Positions 1 through 9,250 of a stretch of DNA of 64,000 nt are shown piece after piece (the first letter of the stretch is position 1; each line of letters begins with the position of its first letter). Below the pieces are notes generated by a model. That model did not search any database, had not been told where the DNA came from, and saw nothing but the letters and a program-made list of their open reading frames with translations. Made by a program: the position numbers and the translations under genes. The DNA comes from Vulcanibacillus modesticaldus. GTDB taxonomy: Bacteria > Bacillota > Bacilli > Tepidibacillales > Tepidibacillaceae. Location: contig NZ_MIJF01000056.1 in NCBI RefSeq assembly GCF_001730235.1, forward strand, positions 1 through 64,000. Reading direction: 5' to 3'.

Positions 1-273
1 AAACTTTGTGAAGCTATCGCAAGCGTCTTTAATAGCTTGCTTAGTTACATTATTTGAATAATTATTTAACCAACTATATTCTTTTGTTTTCTTTAAAATA
101 GTTAGTTCTTTTCTTAGAACACTATCTTTAAGAAACTTTCCACCTTTATCATAGTTATCTTTTTGTCTTGCTAAAGCAAAGTTATAAGCCCATCTACTTA
201 CACCAGCATTTTCAAATAACTTAGTTCGCTGCTTGTTATTTGGTTTTAATATCACTTTGTAAGTTTTAATCAT
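1..273 (-). mobile_element. tnpB: TnpB (IS605 OrfB-type) RNA-guided nuclease gene, 5' part, cut by window edge
   Basis: Reading leftward from the ATG at 273, the frame stays open for 91 codons to position 1, so only the N-terminus is inside the window. It begins MIKTYKVILKPNNKQ and continues with a segment containing SRWAYNFALARQ, the typical start of the helix-turn-helix domain of TnpB/OrfB proteins of IS605 and IS607 elements. TnpB proteins are RNA-guided DNA endonucleases that use a guide RNA from the element's right end. That end, with the RuvC and zinc-finger parts, lies outside the window. An AAGGGAA purine run lies upstream of the start. No tnpA is recognisable beside it, so it may be a stand-alone TnpB element. 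The family call is firm; whether the gene is intact cannot be judged. Confidence 0.88.
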
Positions 274-418
274 TTTCTTTCATTTCCCTTATTATTTTTT
301 GGGCTGTTACTATTTGGATCATATCTTCTCTGTAACATATAAATTCGTCAACTGTTAATCAGCCTCCTTGTTTCATTTAACACGGTCAAACTCGTTCCGT
401 AAAAGTTCTATCAAGATG

Positions 419-447
419 ATTATACAAAAGCTTCAATGTTTTAACAA
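419..447 (-). promoter_or_regulatory. Putative sigma-A promoter for the tnpB transcript
   Basis: On the minus strand TTGTTA (442-447) and TATAAT (419-424) are separated by 17 bases. The inferred transcript has a leader of roughly 140 bases before tnpB, with a strong AAGGAGG at 363-369 that is not at a normal distance from the tnpB ATG. Apart from this, the stretch 274-451 holds no gene I can support; it probably contains the left end of the insertion element. Confidence 0.45.
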
Positions 448-451
448 ATTA

Positions 452-1432
452 TTATATATCCTTAAGATTTTTTTGAAAAAAAAGATATGCTTCTAGGTTT
501 TCATTGTATTTATTGATAATTTTTAAAACATTTTTCTTTTTATATCTGTTTGGATATAAATATGCTCCTAAACTTTCCCTAAAAAAATCATTAGGAAATA
601 AAGATAGTTGACGTATTAGTTTTTTTTCCTCATTTCGTATTTTCCGATAAGAATGATAAGTATTTTCCAGTTTAACAAACATCTCAAGATCCCAATTCCA
701 ATCTACTATAACCCTATTTATTAGTTGTAATAAATCTAAAAACTGTGGCTCATAGCTTGACAAATCAAAATCAATAATCCATGACTGCTCCCCGATAATG
801 AAGTTATGACTTGCAACATCTCTATGTACTACCAAATGATTATCAATAGCTTCTTGGTACAAATGATTAAGTTGTTTAAGGTCTATCGCCTGCAAAGAAT
901 TTTTAGCAAGTTTAATGATTGTAGGAGCTAAAACAAGTATTTGCCGATCTAACTGATCTTTTTTTACTTTGTTAATGAGATGTTGATATAGTTCCTGAAA
1001 ACGTCCTAATCGTTCTAGATATTTGAGGTATATGGGCTTGTATATATTAGGAAAATAATCGTCACCAATCCAACCTCCATGATGATGAAAACCAGCCAAT
1101 ACTTCTATTACCTTTTCAAGATCTGTTTCCATTGTATAATTGGCCATTTTCCCTTTGATACATGGCATAAGTATGAATAATTGTTCACCTATATTAAACC
1201 AAGGCAGACCATTATTTGTTAATAAAATCATTGAAATTCTTTTAAATCCTTTTTTTTTCAATTCTTGGCTTAAATAATTTATCCACATAATATTTGAAAC
1301 TGGTTTCTTATAACCCTTTATCACCCACTCCCCTTCCCTTGAAGTAACCCTCAAAAGATGATTAAAACGTGTAATTTTATTAGGTAAAATACCATAATTT
1401 TTGAATATTTTCTCTTGAAACAGTTCCCCCAT
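452..1432 (-). CDS. CotS-family spore coat protein (kinase-like fold)
   Basis: This 326-residue protein has the aminoglycoside-phosphotransferase-like fold of the CotS/CotI/YutH spore coat family. The kinase-like signature is well kept: HRDVASHNF carries the catalytic-type Asp and Asn, and IIDFD is the metal-binding Asp motif. Family members sit in the spore coat; whether they phosphorylate anything is mostly unknown. The longer frame begins at 1474, but the ATG at 1432 is preceded by AGGGGGAATAGGT and avoids the hairpin at 1468-1489, so I take 1432. It lies just downstream of the SafA-like LysM gene, which fits a coat or cortex-interface role. The terminator between them suggests separate transcription. 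Confidence 0.75.
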   Translation of the reverse strand: MGELFQEKIFKNYGILPNKITRFNHLLRVTSREGEWVIKGYKKPVSNIMWINYLSQELKKKGFKRISMILLTNNGLPWFNIGEQLFILMPCIKGKMANYTMETDLEKVIEVLAGFHHHGGWIGDDYFPNIYKPIYLKYLERLGRFQELYQHLINKVKKDQLDRQILVLAPTIIKLAKNSLQAIDLKQLNHLYQEAIDNHLVVHRDVASHNFIIGEQSWIIDFDLSSYEPQFLDLLQLINRVIVDWNWDLEMFVKLENTYHSYRKIRNEEKKLIRQLSLFPNDFFRESLGAYLYPNRYKKKNVLKIINKYNENLEAYLFFQKNLKDI

Positions 1433-1467
1433 ACCTATTCCCCCTAGAAAATCATATATATAATAAA

Positions 1468-1489
1468 CTCCCACTCAGTCCAGTGGGAG
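1468..1489 (-). terminator. Intrinsic terminator after the SafA-like gene
   Basis: Minus-strand RNA forms CTCCCACT/AGTGGGAG with a 6-base loop, followed by UUUAUUAUAU. It sits just beyond the stop of the LysM gene ending at 1513. Confidence 0.6.
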
Positions 1490-1512
1490 CATATTTTATA
1501 AAGATAAATTGC

Positions 1513-2085
1513 CTAATCAGAACTATCAGAGTTTTCATATCCCTCATAATTTGAGCTTGAAGAACTCTCATATCTTTCATAAGGTGAGTTCATGTCCATG
1601 CATGGGTCCATTTGTGACATTTGACCATATGGCATTATAAAATATGGATTCTTCATTGGCATTTTAGGCGGTTTCTTTTGCGGCATTTGTGGCATTTGTG
1701 GCATCTTCATGGGATATTTTTCTTGAGGTGGTTCAGGATAAGGAACTGGCATCTCAGGCATATATGGTGGGAATATCGGTATTATCGGAATTACTGGAAT
1801 CATCGGCATTCCCGGCATTTTTGGCATCTTATGTGGCATCTTGTGTGGCATTTTTGGTTTTTCAGGCTTTTCAGGTGGTTTTGGCTTCTCAGGTTGCGGC
1901 ATTGGTTTTGGGTGTTCTGGTTCTTTAGACATATTTCCCTGAGGAATAATTATCTTCATTCCGACCTCTAACTTATCAGGATTTTTAATTTGTGGGTTAG
2001 CTTCAATTAATGTTTGCATGTCAACATTATGTTTTTGAGCTATTATCCATAAATTATCACCTTTTTTTACAATGTGAATTTTCAT
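1513..2085 (-). CDS. SafA-like LysM protein with Pro/Met-rich repeats
   Basis: The 190-residue product has one N-terminal LysM domain (about residues 1-50: MKIHIVKKGDNLWIIAQKHN through GMKIIIP). A long Pro/Met/Lys-rich region follows with reiterated KMP, QMP and EKP units, then an acidic, Tyr- and Ser-rich tail. This is the architecture of SafA-type spore morphogenetic proteins, in which LysM binds peptidoglycan at the cortex-coat interface and the repetitive tail recruits coat proteins. The start at 2085 is chosen over the upstream frame start at 2121 because AGGAGGGTAG lies seven bases before this ATG. It neighbours a CotS-family gene. Homology to SafA is inferred from architecture, since the repeats themselves are not alignable by eye. 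Confidence 0.65.
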   Translation of the reverse strand: MKIHIVKKGDNLWIIAQKHNVDMQTLIEANPQIKNPDKLEVGMKIIIPQGNMSKEPEHPKPMPQPEKPKPPEKPEKPKMPHKMPHKMPKMPGMPMIPVIPIIPIFPPYMPEMPVPYPEPPQEKYPMKMPQMPQMPQKKPPKMPMKNPYFIMPYGQMSQMDPCMDMNSPYERYESSSSSNYEGYENSDSSD

Positions 2086-2171
2086 CCGTTCTACCCTCCT
2101 AGCTAAAATACAATACATCATATGCGTCTATAGGCATTTTGCTAATAAATTGGGCAGAAAAATATCTTTCA

Positions 2172-2624
2172 CTAACCTCTCCCGATAAGTTGGACCCTCT
2201 TAACACCTTCCATTTCCTTTAACAAATCTAGCAATTCTGTAATTCCATCCTTCATATTTACCGTATCAATTGAAAGGACAATATTTGCTATTTCTTGCAG
2301 AGGAATCGTTTGATTTATCGTTAATACATTTCCACCTAGTCTTGCAATTAGTGATAATACTTTAGATAAAAGTCCCGATTTATGTTCCAAATCCATGGAG
2401 ATCGTCACTATTTTTTCTTTCATCATTGCATTAAAGGGAAAAATTCCATCTTTGTATTTGTAATAAGCACTCCTGCTTAGTCCAACCCTTTTCACAGCTT
2501 CATAAACCATATCTACTTCTCCACTATCTAATAGCTTTTTTGCTTCAATCGTTTTAAGAATAGCCTCAGGTAAAATATTTGAACGAACTAAATAGAACGT
2601 ATCTTTTTCGGTATTTTTCTTCAT
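2172..2624 (-). CDS. pheB: ACT domain-containing protein PheB
   Basis: This 150-residue protein matches the UPF0735/PheB family. It has a short N-terminal helix-turn-helix-like region with a characteristic RSAYYKYKDGIFPF segment, then a C-terminal ACT domain (about residues 70-148: KIVTISMDLEHKSGLL onward). In Bacillus the gene lies between obg and pheA; here it again follows obg, but pheA is absent and a SafA-like gene comes next. ACT domains usually bind small ligands such as amino acids; the actual ligand of PheB is not established. AGGGGGACTAT directly precedes the ATG. Confidence 0.88.
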   Translation of the reverse strand: MKKNTEKDTFYLVRSNILPEAILKTIEAKKLLDSGEVDMVYEAVKRVGLSRSAYYKYKDGIFPFNAMMKEKIVTISMDLEHKSGLLSKVLSLIARLGGNVLTINQTIPLQEIANIVLSIDTVNMKDGITELLDLLKEMEGVKRVQLIGRG

Positions 2625-2700
2625 ATAGTCCCCCTGGAATGTACGATGGTATTTTTATAATGGACATTTTACTATGGATTTTGGTGAATAACAATAACAA

Positions 2701-2724
2701 TTTTGGGAGCAACTGCTCCCAAAA
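2701..2724 (-). terminator. Perfect 11-bp palindrome downstream of obg (weak terminator?)
   Basis: TTTTGGGAGCA is followed after two bases by its exact reverse complement. The minus-strand RNA continues UUGUUAUUGUU, moderately U-rich but without a clean U-run. It lies between obg and pheB and may partially terminate the obg transcript. Confidence 0.4.
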
Positions 2725-2860
2725 AAGTTTAATAATCATAAGAAACCTAGTCATTCAAAGCTAACTTTATTGTTGGAAAACTTATTTGCTGGACTTCTTC
2801 TAATAAAATCCTTCTCTTATCTGGTAATACTGCTAGAGCATCATCAATAAAATTTTTGAT

Positions 2861-4153
<1,293 letters not shown>

Positions 4154-4159
4154 TCAATC

Positions 4160-4789
4160 TTATTGATTTAACAGAAAGTGTAATTCCAATACAAATTCAT
4201 CATCATTATTTATATTGATGAAAAATTCACCATTTTGATTATTAAATTCTTCTCCCAAGTTATGTATAGCTTGAGAAATCTCTTTGGTATTCCCTTCAAA
4301 CTCTAATTTAATGATCAAGTAGTTATTTGTTCCAGAAATTGATATATATAATTTTTGATCCTCATTTTTAGTAACAGCTTCATTAAAAATATCAACAAAT
4401 TTCTTTAGAATAACTAAAACCAGATCACCATCTACATACTTTTCTTTAGAAGGTACGCTTTCTTCTAACTCTAGCTCAATAAATAATTCCTGATAATCCA
4501 AAGTTAATTTTAGGAGATAAGCCGCCAAATTTACATTATTGAAAGAAGAAATAATAGCTTCTCGCCTTGAACTATGATTAATTTTTTTTATGTATGAAAT
4601 AATCTCCTCAGATTTTTTTAAGGTGGCATAACCAAAAATAATTTGCAGATGATTTAACCAATCATGTCGGTATTTTCTCAGGACTTGAATTAATTCTTCA
4701 TTTTTTGCAACGTCAAAAAAATCATCACTATCGTTAGATTCCCACTTTTTTTGATTTCTAAACAAATCTTTCAAAAAAACCATCTCCAT
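4160..4789 (-). CDS. spo0B: Sporulation initiation phosphotransferase Spo0B
   Basis: Spo0B relays phosphate from Spo0F to Spo0A. The signature KYRHDWLNHLQ contains the phosphorylated His (residue 42 from this start), matching the helical-hairpin His of Bacillus Spo0B. The rest is poorly conserved, as usual for this family, and ends in a degenerate kinase-like ATPase domain. It lies between rpmA and obg, the canonical position. Two in-frame ATGs (4789 and 4783) are possible and neither has a strong ribosome binding site. Confidence 0.9.
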   Translation of the reverse strand: MEMVFLKDLFRNQKKWESNDSDDFFDVAKNEELIQVLRKYRHDWLNHLQIIFGYATLKKSEEIISYIKKINHSSRREAIISSFNNVNLAAYLLKLTLDYQELFIELELEESVPSKEKYVDGDLVLVILKKFVDIFNEAVTKNEDQKLYISISGTNNYLIIKLEFEGNTKEISQAIHNLGEEFNNQNGEFFININNDDEFVLELHFLLNQ

Positions 4790-4837
4790 ATTATTTCTAC
4801 ATTTCAGTATATCTTATTTTTTAGTGATGAAGAAACA

Positions 4838-4864
4838 AAAAAATCCCAGTCATAAGACCGGGAA
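4838..4864 (-). terminator. Intrinsic terminator of the rplU-prp-rpmA operon
   Basis: Minus-strand RNA forms UCCCGGUC-UUAU-GACUGGGA (one G-U pair) followed by seven U. It separates rpmA from spo0B. Confidence 0.85.
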
Positions 4865-4876
4865 TCTAGTTTTCAA

Positions 4877-5167
4877 TTAAGCTTCAGCTGCTACTGGATA
4901 TACGCTTACTCTTTTGCGATCACGTCCAAGGCGCTCGAATTTTACAACACCTTCTACTTTAGCAAATAAAGTATCATCTCCACCGATACCCACGTTTACG
5001 CCTGGATAAATTTTAGTACCACGTTGACGAACTAGAATGCTTCCAGCAGTTACTAATTGTCCATCAGCACGCTTAACACCTAAACGCTTGGAAATGCTGT
5101 CACGACCGTTTTTAGTACTACCTACTCCTTTTTTCTGAGCAAATAGTTGTAAGTTCATTTTTAGCAT
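4877..5167 (-). CDS. rpmA: 50S ribosomal protein bL27
   Basis: The 96-residue protein carries the Firmicutes-type N-terminal extension [10 protein letters not shown] in front of [14 protein letters not shown]. This propeptide must be removed, between LFA and QKKG, by the cysteine protease Prp so that the bL27 N-terminus can reach the peptidyl-transferase centre. The gene for Prp is immediately upstream. AGGAGGTGG precedes the start. It is the last gene before the terminator at 4838-4864. Confidence 0.98.
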   Translation of the reverse strand: MLKMNLQLFAQKKGVGSTKNGRDSISKRLGVKRADGQLVTAGSILVRQRGTKIYPGVNVGIGGDDTLFAKVEGVVKFERLGRDRKRVSVYPVAAEA

Positions 5168-5180
5168 AACTATCCACCTC

Positions 5181-5528
5181 CTATTGGGCTGTTTCTATGA
5201 ACACTTTTATATAACGTTTATATTCCTCTTCAATCATCAGTAATGACTCAACCATTGCCTTCATTAAAAGCTGTAAACGATCGTCTGTTTGTGGATCATC
5301 TATCTTAGGAACATCCCAAGCTAAGTATCCATTCTCCTCTAACCCTTCCTTAGGATTTAAGTTAAGGTTTAAAAGGATCTCCACCGAATTTACCGCACCT
5401 ATCGCTAGAGCAGATACGGCAGAACAGACGATATCTTTACCTGGTTCATCATAATAGGCATGACCCTTAATAGTTACATGAAGAATCCGATCTTCAGTTA
5501 TCGATTTCTTTACTATTACCTTAATCAT
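5181..5528 (-). CDS. prp: Ribosomal-processing cysteine protease Prp
   Basis: This 115-residue protein (YsxB family) has the catalytic pair of the Prp fold: His23 in [12 protein letters not shown] and Cys35 in [10 protein letters not shown]. It cleaves the bL27 propeptide, consistent with its place between rplU and rpmA and with the LFA-type extension seen on bL27. The ribosome binding site is weak (AAGG), so translation is probably coupled to rplU, which ends 12 bases upstream. Confidence 0.95.
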   Translation of the reverse strand: MIKVIVKKSITEDRILHVTIKGHAYYDEPGKDIVCSAVSALAIGAVNSVEILLNLNLNPKEGLEENGYLAWDVPKIDDPQTDDRLQLLMKAMVESLLMIEEEYKRYIKVFIETAQ

Positions 5529-5540
5529 AACCTTAACAAA

Positions 5541-5852
5541 TTAAGCATTAATTTTTTCGATTACTACTTTACTGTATGGTTGACGATGTCCTTGCTTACG
5601 ACGATAGTTCTTCTTAGCTTTATACTTGTACACGATAATCTTCTTACCTCTACCGTGCTTTTCTACTTTACCAGTAACTTTAGCATTAGCTACTGTTGGA
5701 TTGCCCACAACTAGCCCATTGTCATTTTGAACCATTAATACTTGATCAAACTCAACAACGTCTCCTTCATTTGCGGACAACTTCTCAACGTAGATTACAT
5801 CGCCTTCTTGAACTTTGTATTGTTTTCCACCAGTTTTAATAATTGCGTACAT
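5541..5852 (-). CDS. rplU: 50S ribosomal protein bL21
   Basis: The 103-residue product begins [18 protein letters not shown] and ends with the [16 protein letters not shown] signature of bL21. The ATG at 5852 has AGGAGG at ideal distance, so the longer frame starting with GTG at 5861 is rejected. It is first in the rplU-prp-rpmA operon and preceded by an L21-type leader. Confidence 0.98.
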   Translation of the reverse strand: MYAIIKTGGKQYKVQEGDVIYVEKLSANEGDVVEFDQVLMVQNDNGLVVGNPTVANAKVTGKVEKHGRGKKIIVYKYKAKKNYRRKQGHRQPYSKVVIEKINA

Positions 5853-5951
5853 ATGCCGCACCTCCTCTTAATTAGGACTCGCCATCATAGGTGCATGAAA
5901 ACATGCTTAAACCCACTCTGAGCGGTTGTCGAAGTGTTTTTTGCACACTAC
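5853..5951 (-). promoter_or_regulatory. Structured 5' leader of rplU (L21 leader type)
   Basis: About 100 bases of leader RNA precede rplU. By eye it contains CCGCU-CAG-AGUGG, GCAUG-UUUU-CAUGC and a 3' stem pairing around AGGUG. Firmicutes rplU operons commonly carry the L21 leader family in this place, thought to mediate autogenous control by bL21. Assignment rests on position and visible hairpins, not on a covariance search. Confidence 0.6.
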
Positions 5952-5957
5952 AGAAAA

Positions 5958-5986
5958 ATATTATCATATACGAGATAAAGTGTCAA
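5958..5986 (-). promoter_or_regulatory. Sigma-A promoter of the rplU operon
   Basis: Minus strand TTGACA (5981-5986) and TAATAT (5958-5963) with a 17-base spacer. It places the transcription start near 5951 and so defines the rplU leader. Confidence 0.7.
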
Positions 5987-6001
5987 TTCACTTTTTATCT
6001 A

Positions 6002-7450
6002 TTACATAAATTGTATATTGTAATGATGAAAATGAAGATTACTATTTCCTTTGATATATATCAACTTATCACTTATTTTTTCTAGATATTGTAAATTATC
6101 CTGATTCGTACCTTTAAAATAGGGAACCATTAACGGATGAACTTCAATGATCAAGCTCTTAATTGACGTATGCTCTTTAAAAGAGGCTATTTCCCTTTCA
6201 ATTTTGCGGTATATTTCATCTTCGGAAATAACTCTTCCTGTACCATCACACATTGGGCATGATCTTAATAGAACGCTATCTAAACTTTGCCTCACTTTTT
6301 TTCTAGTTATTTCTACAAGACCTAATTGTGTTAAACCCAATACTTTAGATTTAGTACTATCCTTTTTCAATTCTTCCTCAAGAACTTCTAAAATTTTTAA
6401 TCGATTATCTTCATTTTCCATATCAATAAAATCGATAATAATAATACCACCAATGTCACGTAATCTTAATTGCCTTGCTATTTCAACAGCAGCTTCTAAA
6501 TTAGTCTTAAGCACAGTATCTTCTAAGCGCGAATGTCCAATGTACTTACCTGTGTTTACATCAATAACAGTAAGAGCTTCTGTTTTGTCAATAATAATAT
6601 AACCGCCACTTTTTAGCCATATTTTCCTTCTGGTAGCCTTATCAATTTCAGCTTGAATATCGTAAGCATCAAATATATGTTGTTTATCAGTATACAAAGA
6701 TAAGCGTTCAACAAACTCTGGAGCAGAATGTTTAATCATTTCTTTAATTTTTCGGTATTCAAAGCCATCATCTATTACAAATTGCAACACGTCTTCTGTA
6801 AGTAAGTCTCTAACTAATCTTGCCACTAAATCTAAATCTTTGTATATCAATGATGGAGTGTTAATTTTTTTACTTTGTTCTGTTGTTGATAGCCATAAAC
6901 CTCTTAGAAATTCAATATCTCTCTTTAGTTGCTCATCACTAGCTTCAGTTGCCTTTGTTCGTATTATCAAACTTTCTTGCTCTTGTCTCAATGAATCACC
7001 AAGTGTTCTTAAGCGGTTGCGTTCTTCGTCATCTGTAATTTTTTTTGATACCCCAATATGTGATCCATTTGGCATATAAACTAGATAGCGACCTGGCAGC
7101 GATATCTGAGCGGTAACCCTTGGACCTTTAGTTCCAAAGGGTTCTTTTTTTACTTGGACAATTAATTTTTGTCCTTCTTTTAAAACTTCGTTGATATTCG
7201 GTAATACCTTGCCCTTTTCATTTTCATTGATATTTATGGCATCACCTACATACAAAAAAGCATTCCTTCCAATTCCGATATCAACAAAGGCTGCTTGCAT
7301 ACCCGGCAAAACATTCACTACTTTTCCTATGTAGATATTTCCCACTAACTTCTCTGTAGGTTTTTCAACGTAAAACTCAATGAGTCGCCCATCTTCAAGT
7401 ATTGCTGCCCTTGATTGATTGTGAGCTATATTAACAATAATTTTTTTCAT
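6002..7450 (-). CDS. rng: Ribonuclease E/G family protein (RNase G)
   Basis: The 482-residue protein has an N-terminal S1 domain (NIYIGKVVNVLPGMQAAFVDIG), the central RNase H/DNase I-like core with catalytic acidic residues in VIDVNTG and IIIIDFIDM, and the Zn-link CPMCDGTG (two Cys). Its length corresponds to RNase G without the long C-terminal scaffold of RNase E. B. subtilis lacks this family, but many other Bacillales and Clostridia keep it next to rplU as here. I use the ATG at 7450 (MKKIIVNIAH), which has GGAGTGG upstream, rather than the frame start at 7474. Confidence 0.95.
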   Translation of the reverse strand: MKKIIVNIAHNQSRAAILEDGRLIEFYVEKPTEKLVGNIYIGKVVNVLPGMQAAFVDIGIGRNAFLYVGDAININENEKGKVLPNINEVLKEGQKLIVQVKKEPFGTKGPRVTAQISLPGRYLVYMPNGSHIGVSKKITDDEERNRLRTLGDSLRQEQESLIIRTKATEASDEQLKRDIEFLRGLWLSTTEQSKKINTPSLIYKDLDLVARLVRDLLTEDVLQFVIDDGFEYRKIKEMIKHSAPEFVERLSLYTDKQHIFDAYDIQAEIDKATRRKIWLKSGGYIIIDKTEALTVIDVNTGKYIGHSRLEDTVLKTNLEAAVEIARQLRLRDIGGIIIIDFIDMENEDNRLKILEVLEEELKKDSTKSKVLGLTQLGLVEITRKKVRQSLDSVLLRSCPMCDGTGRVISEDEIYRKIEREIASFKEHTSIKSLIIEVHPLMVPYFKGTNQDNLQYLEKISDKLIYIKGNSNLHFHHYNIQFM

Positions 7451-7554
7451 AAATTTCCACTCCAACATTACCAAATTATCTTTAAGAAAGCCCTAAGATT
7501 GGTACTGAATAATATAACCATTTTAACATATTTTACTTTTATTCTATATACGTT

Positions 7555-8442
7555 TTAACCTACTATCTGATAAATCGGCCGGTACAATTCCTTATTATCA
7601 AAAATGTTTTCTAGTAACTTCTCTTCTGGTATAACATTAATAATTTCTCCATCATCAGAAAGTAAATAATACAGATGGTACTTTTCCTTTCGCAATAATT
7701 GCAACGCTTCAATCAAAGGAGTATCCCGATGTACAATTATAGGGAGAGCCTGTATATTCCTTCTTGGCTTTATCTTCAACTTCTGAATGAGAAAATTCCA
7801 AAAAAGGTATGGAACCTGTTTAAAATCTTGTAAATTGTTGTAAATAAAAAAAATAGCTAAGATTAGTCCATTAATATTTATTTTCGTACCTAAAATTATT
7901 CCACTAACTAATAGCAAAAATAATATGCTTAATACAATACTAATAAATATTGAGTATATCAAAGCCTTACGAAAGGGAAAATACCGATAGAAAAATACTT
8001 TCAAAATTTTACTACCATCTAAAGGGGAAATAGGCAACAAATTGAATACTCCAACTAATACATTTGCATTAATAAAAAAAGTGGTCCATTCCTTTGACCA
8101 CAAATTCATTTTTTGAAAAGTAATCGCAATAATGATCATCATTAAATTTTGAAAAGGTCCAGAAATGGCGACAATAAATTCCTCCCAGATGGAATCAGTA
8201 ATTTGTTCAACCTTTGCCATCCCTCCAAAAGGCAACAGCTGAATCTCTATTATTTTCCATTGATAACTATTTGCTGTAAATAGATGTCCTATTTCATGAA
8301 TTATTACTACAGCGAACAACGTAATTATTTCCACTATTTGGCCAGTTAATATTGCTCCGATTATAATAATCCAAAAAAAGGGATTAATCGTTATTTTGAA
8401 CCTTTCAAAGGAATAGAAGCTTATAAAGAATGCTTTATTCAA
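7555..8442 (-). CDS. spoIVFB: SpoIVFB intramembrane metalloprotease (site-2 protease)
   Basis: SpoIVFB cleaves pro-sigma-K in the mother-cell-derived forespore membrane. The protein has several hydrophobic segments, the zinc motif HEIGHLF and the third-ligand motif SPLDGSKIL, and a C-terminal CBS-type region (about residues 215-295) that in the family senses ATP. Its start overlaps the end of spoIVFA by eight bases, giving translational coupling of the protease to its regulator. The length of 295 is normal for the family. Confidence 0.93.
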   Translation of the reverse strand: MNKAFFISFYSFERFKITINPFFWIIIIGAILTGQIVEIITLFAVVIIHEIGHLFTANSYQWKIIEIQLLPFGGMAKVEQITDSIWEEFIVAISGPFQNLMMIIIAITFQKMNLWSKEWTTFFINANVLVGVFNLLPISPLDGSKILKVFFYRYFPFRKALIYSIFISIVLSILFLLLVSGIILGTKININGLILAIFFIYNNLQDFKQVPYLFWNFLIQKLKIKPRRNIQALPIIVHRDTPLIEALQLLRKEKYHLYYLLSDDGEIINVIPEEKLLENIFDNKELYRPIYQIVG

Positions 8443-9127
8443 AAGAAATCACATCCTGGGGATTTAAATAACTATTATTACTTTTGATGGCTAAAAACAT
8501 TCTTTGTTTCACAGTACCTAATAATTGTCCTGATTCAACCCATTCATTTTTTTCGATAGCTACCTTGTCTAATAACGCATATATACTTTCAACCCCATTT
8601 TTGTGTCTTATCATTACTATATTTCCTAGTTTACGATTTTTTCCTACATTGATTACGATCCCTTTTCCAATTGCAAGAACAGGTTGTTTATCCTTGACGT
8701 CTATATAAATTCCTTGTTCACTTCTAGTGATTTTAGTAGGAGCAATTGAAAATGGTGATTGAAATTCATAATTAATTTTCCTTACCTTTTTTTTGAATGT
8801 CGGTATAATAGCAGGATTGCCGACAAATATTTGATGATACCAATTATATAAACCTCTAAAATTATATTCTCTTGTCAGTGATTCTTTAATAAAATTTTGT
8901 GTATTAATTGCATTTGGCTGATTGATTTGAAAGACTACGTAAACCGCAAGCACCAAAAATATCGATATAATAGCTCTTATTAAAAATCTTGAACCATAAT
9001 TAAAACCTAGCTCGCTTGAGGGTAAATATTCGGGGCGCCTATTATGTTGAAAAGATAATCCTTTTTTGTTATAGAGTTCAGATATTCTTTTTTTTCTTCT
9101 TTTTTGTATCTCAGAATTGTACCCCAT
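8435..9127 (-). CDS. spoIVFA: SpoIVFA, regulator of SpoIVFB (degenerate LytM domain)
   Basis: This 230-residue protein has a basic cytosolic N-terminus, one membrane helix (about residues 50-66, IRAIISIFLVLAVYVVF) and a C-terminal M23/LytM fold (VIRHKNG-like segment MIRHKNGVESIYALL). The catalytic HxH of active LytM enzymes is not evident, as is usual in SpoIVFA, which acts as an inhibitor and anchor of SpoIVFB. It is cleaved in the family by SpoIVB and CtpB. A GGGGGAGC ribosome site precedes the ATG. The two-gene operon follows rodA but is separated from it by a terminator. Confidence 0.88.
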   Translation of the reverse strand: MGYNSEIQKRRKKRISELYNKKGLSFQHNRRPEYLPSSELGFNYGSRFLIRAIISIFLVLAVYVVFQINQPNAINTQNFIKESLTREYNFRGLYNWYHQIFVGNPAIIPTFKKKVRKINYEFQSPFSIAPTKITRSEQGIYIDVKDKQPVLAIGKGIVINVGKNRKLGNIVMIRHKNGVESIYALLDKVAIEKNEWVESGQLLGTVKQRMFLAIKSNNSYLNPQDVISFE

Positions 9128-9221
9128 TTCTGCTCCCCCTTTCGGCTTGTCTAATCTATTACAACATATGAACTATTTTTTTAATTTATTCATAAAAAAG
9201 CTAACGCACCTTTGAGTAAGT

Positions 9222-9248
9222 AAAAAAAATAAGCCACTGATGTGACTT
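9222..9248 (-). terminator. Intrinsic terminator after rodA
   Basis: Minus RNA AAGUCAC-AUCA-GUGGCUU followed by AUUUUUUUUA, directly behind the rodA stop. It ends the mre/min/rodA transcription and isolates spoIVFA/FB, which should be under a mother-cell sigma factor. Confidence 0.85.
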
Positions 9249-9250
9249 AA

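Noticed and set aside
274-340. Short frame ending over the tnpB start as a tnpA remnant
   Set aside because: Only 18 codons from its ATG and no similarity to TnpA or serine-recombinase sequences that I can see; kept only as a possible leader peptide.
1621-1971. Trp/His-rich 116-codon plus-strand frame
   Set aside because: It is the complement of the Pro/Met repeat region of the SafA-like gene and has no independent support.
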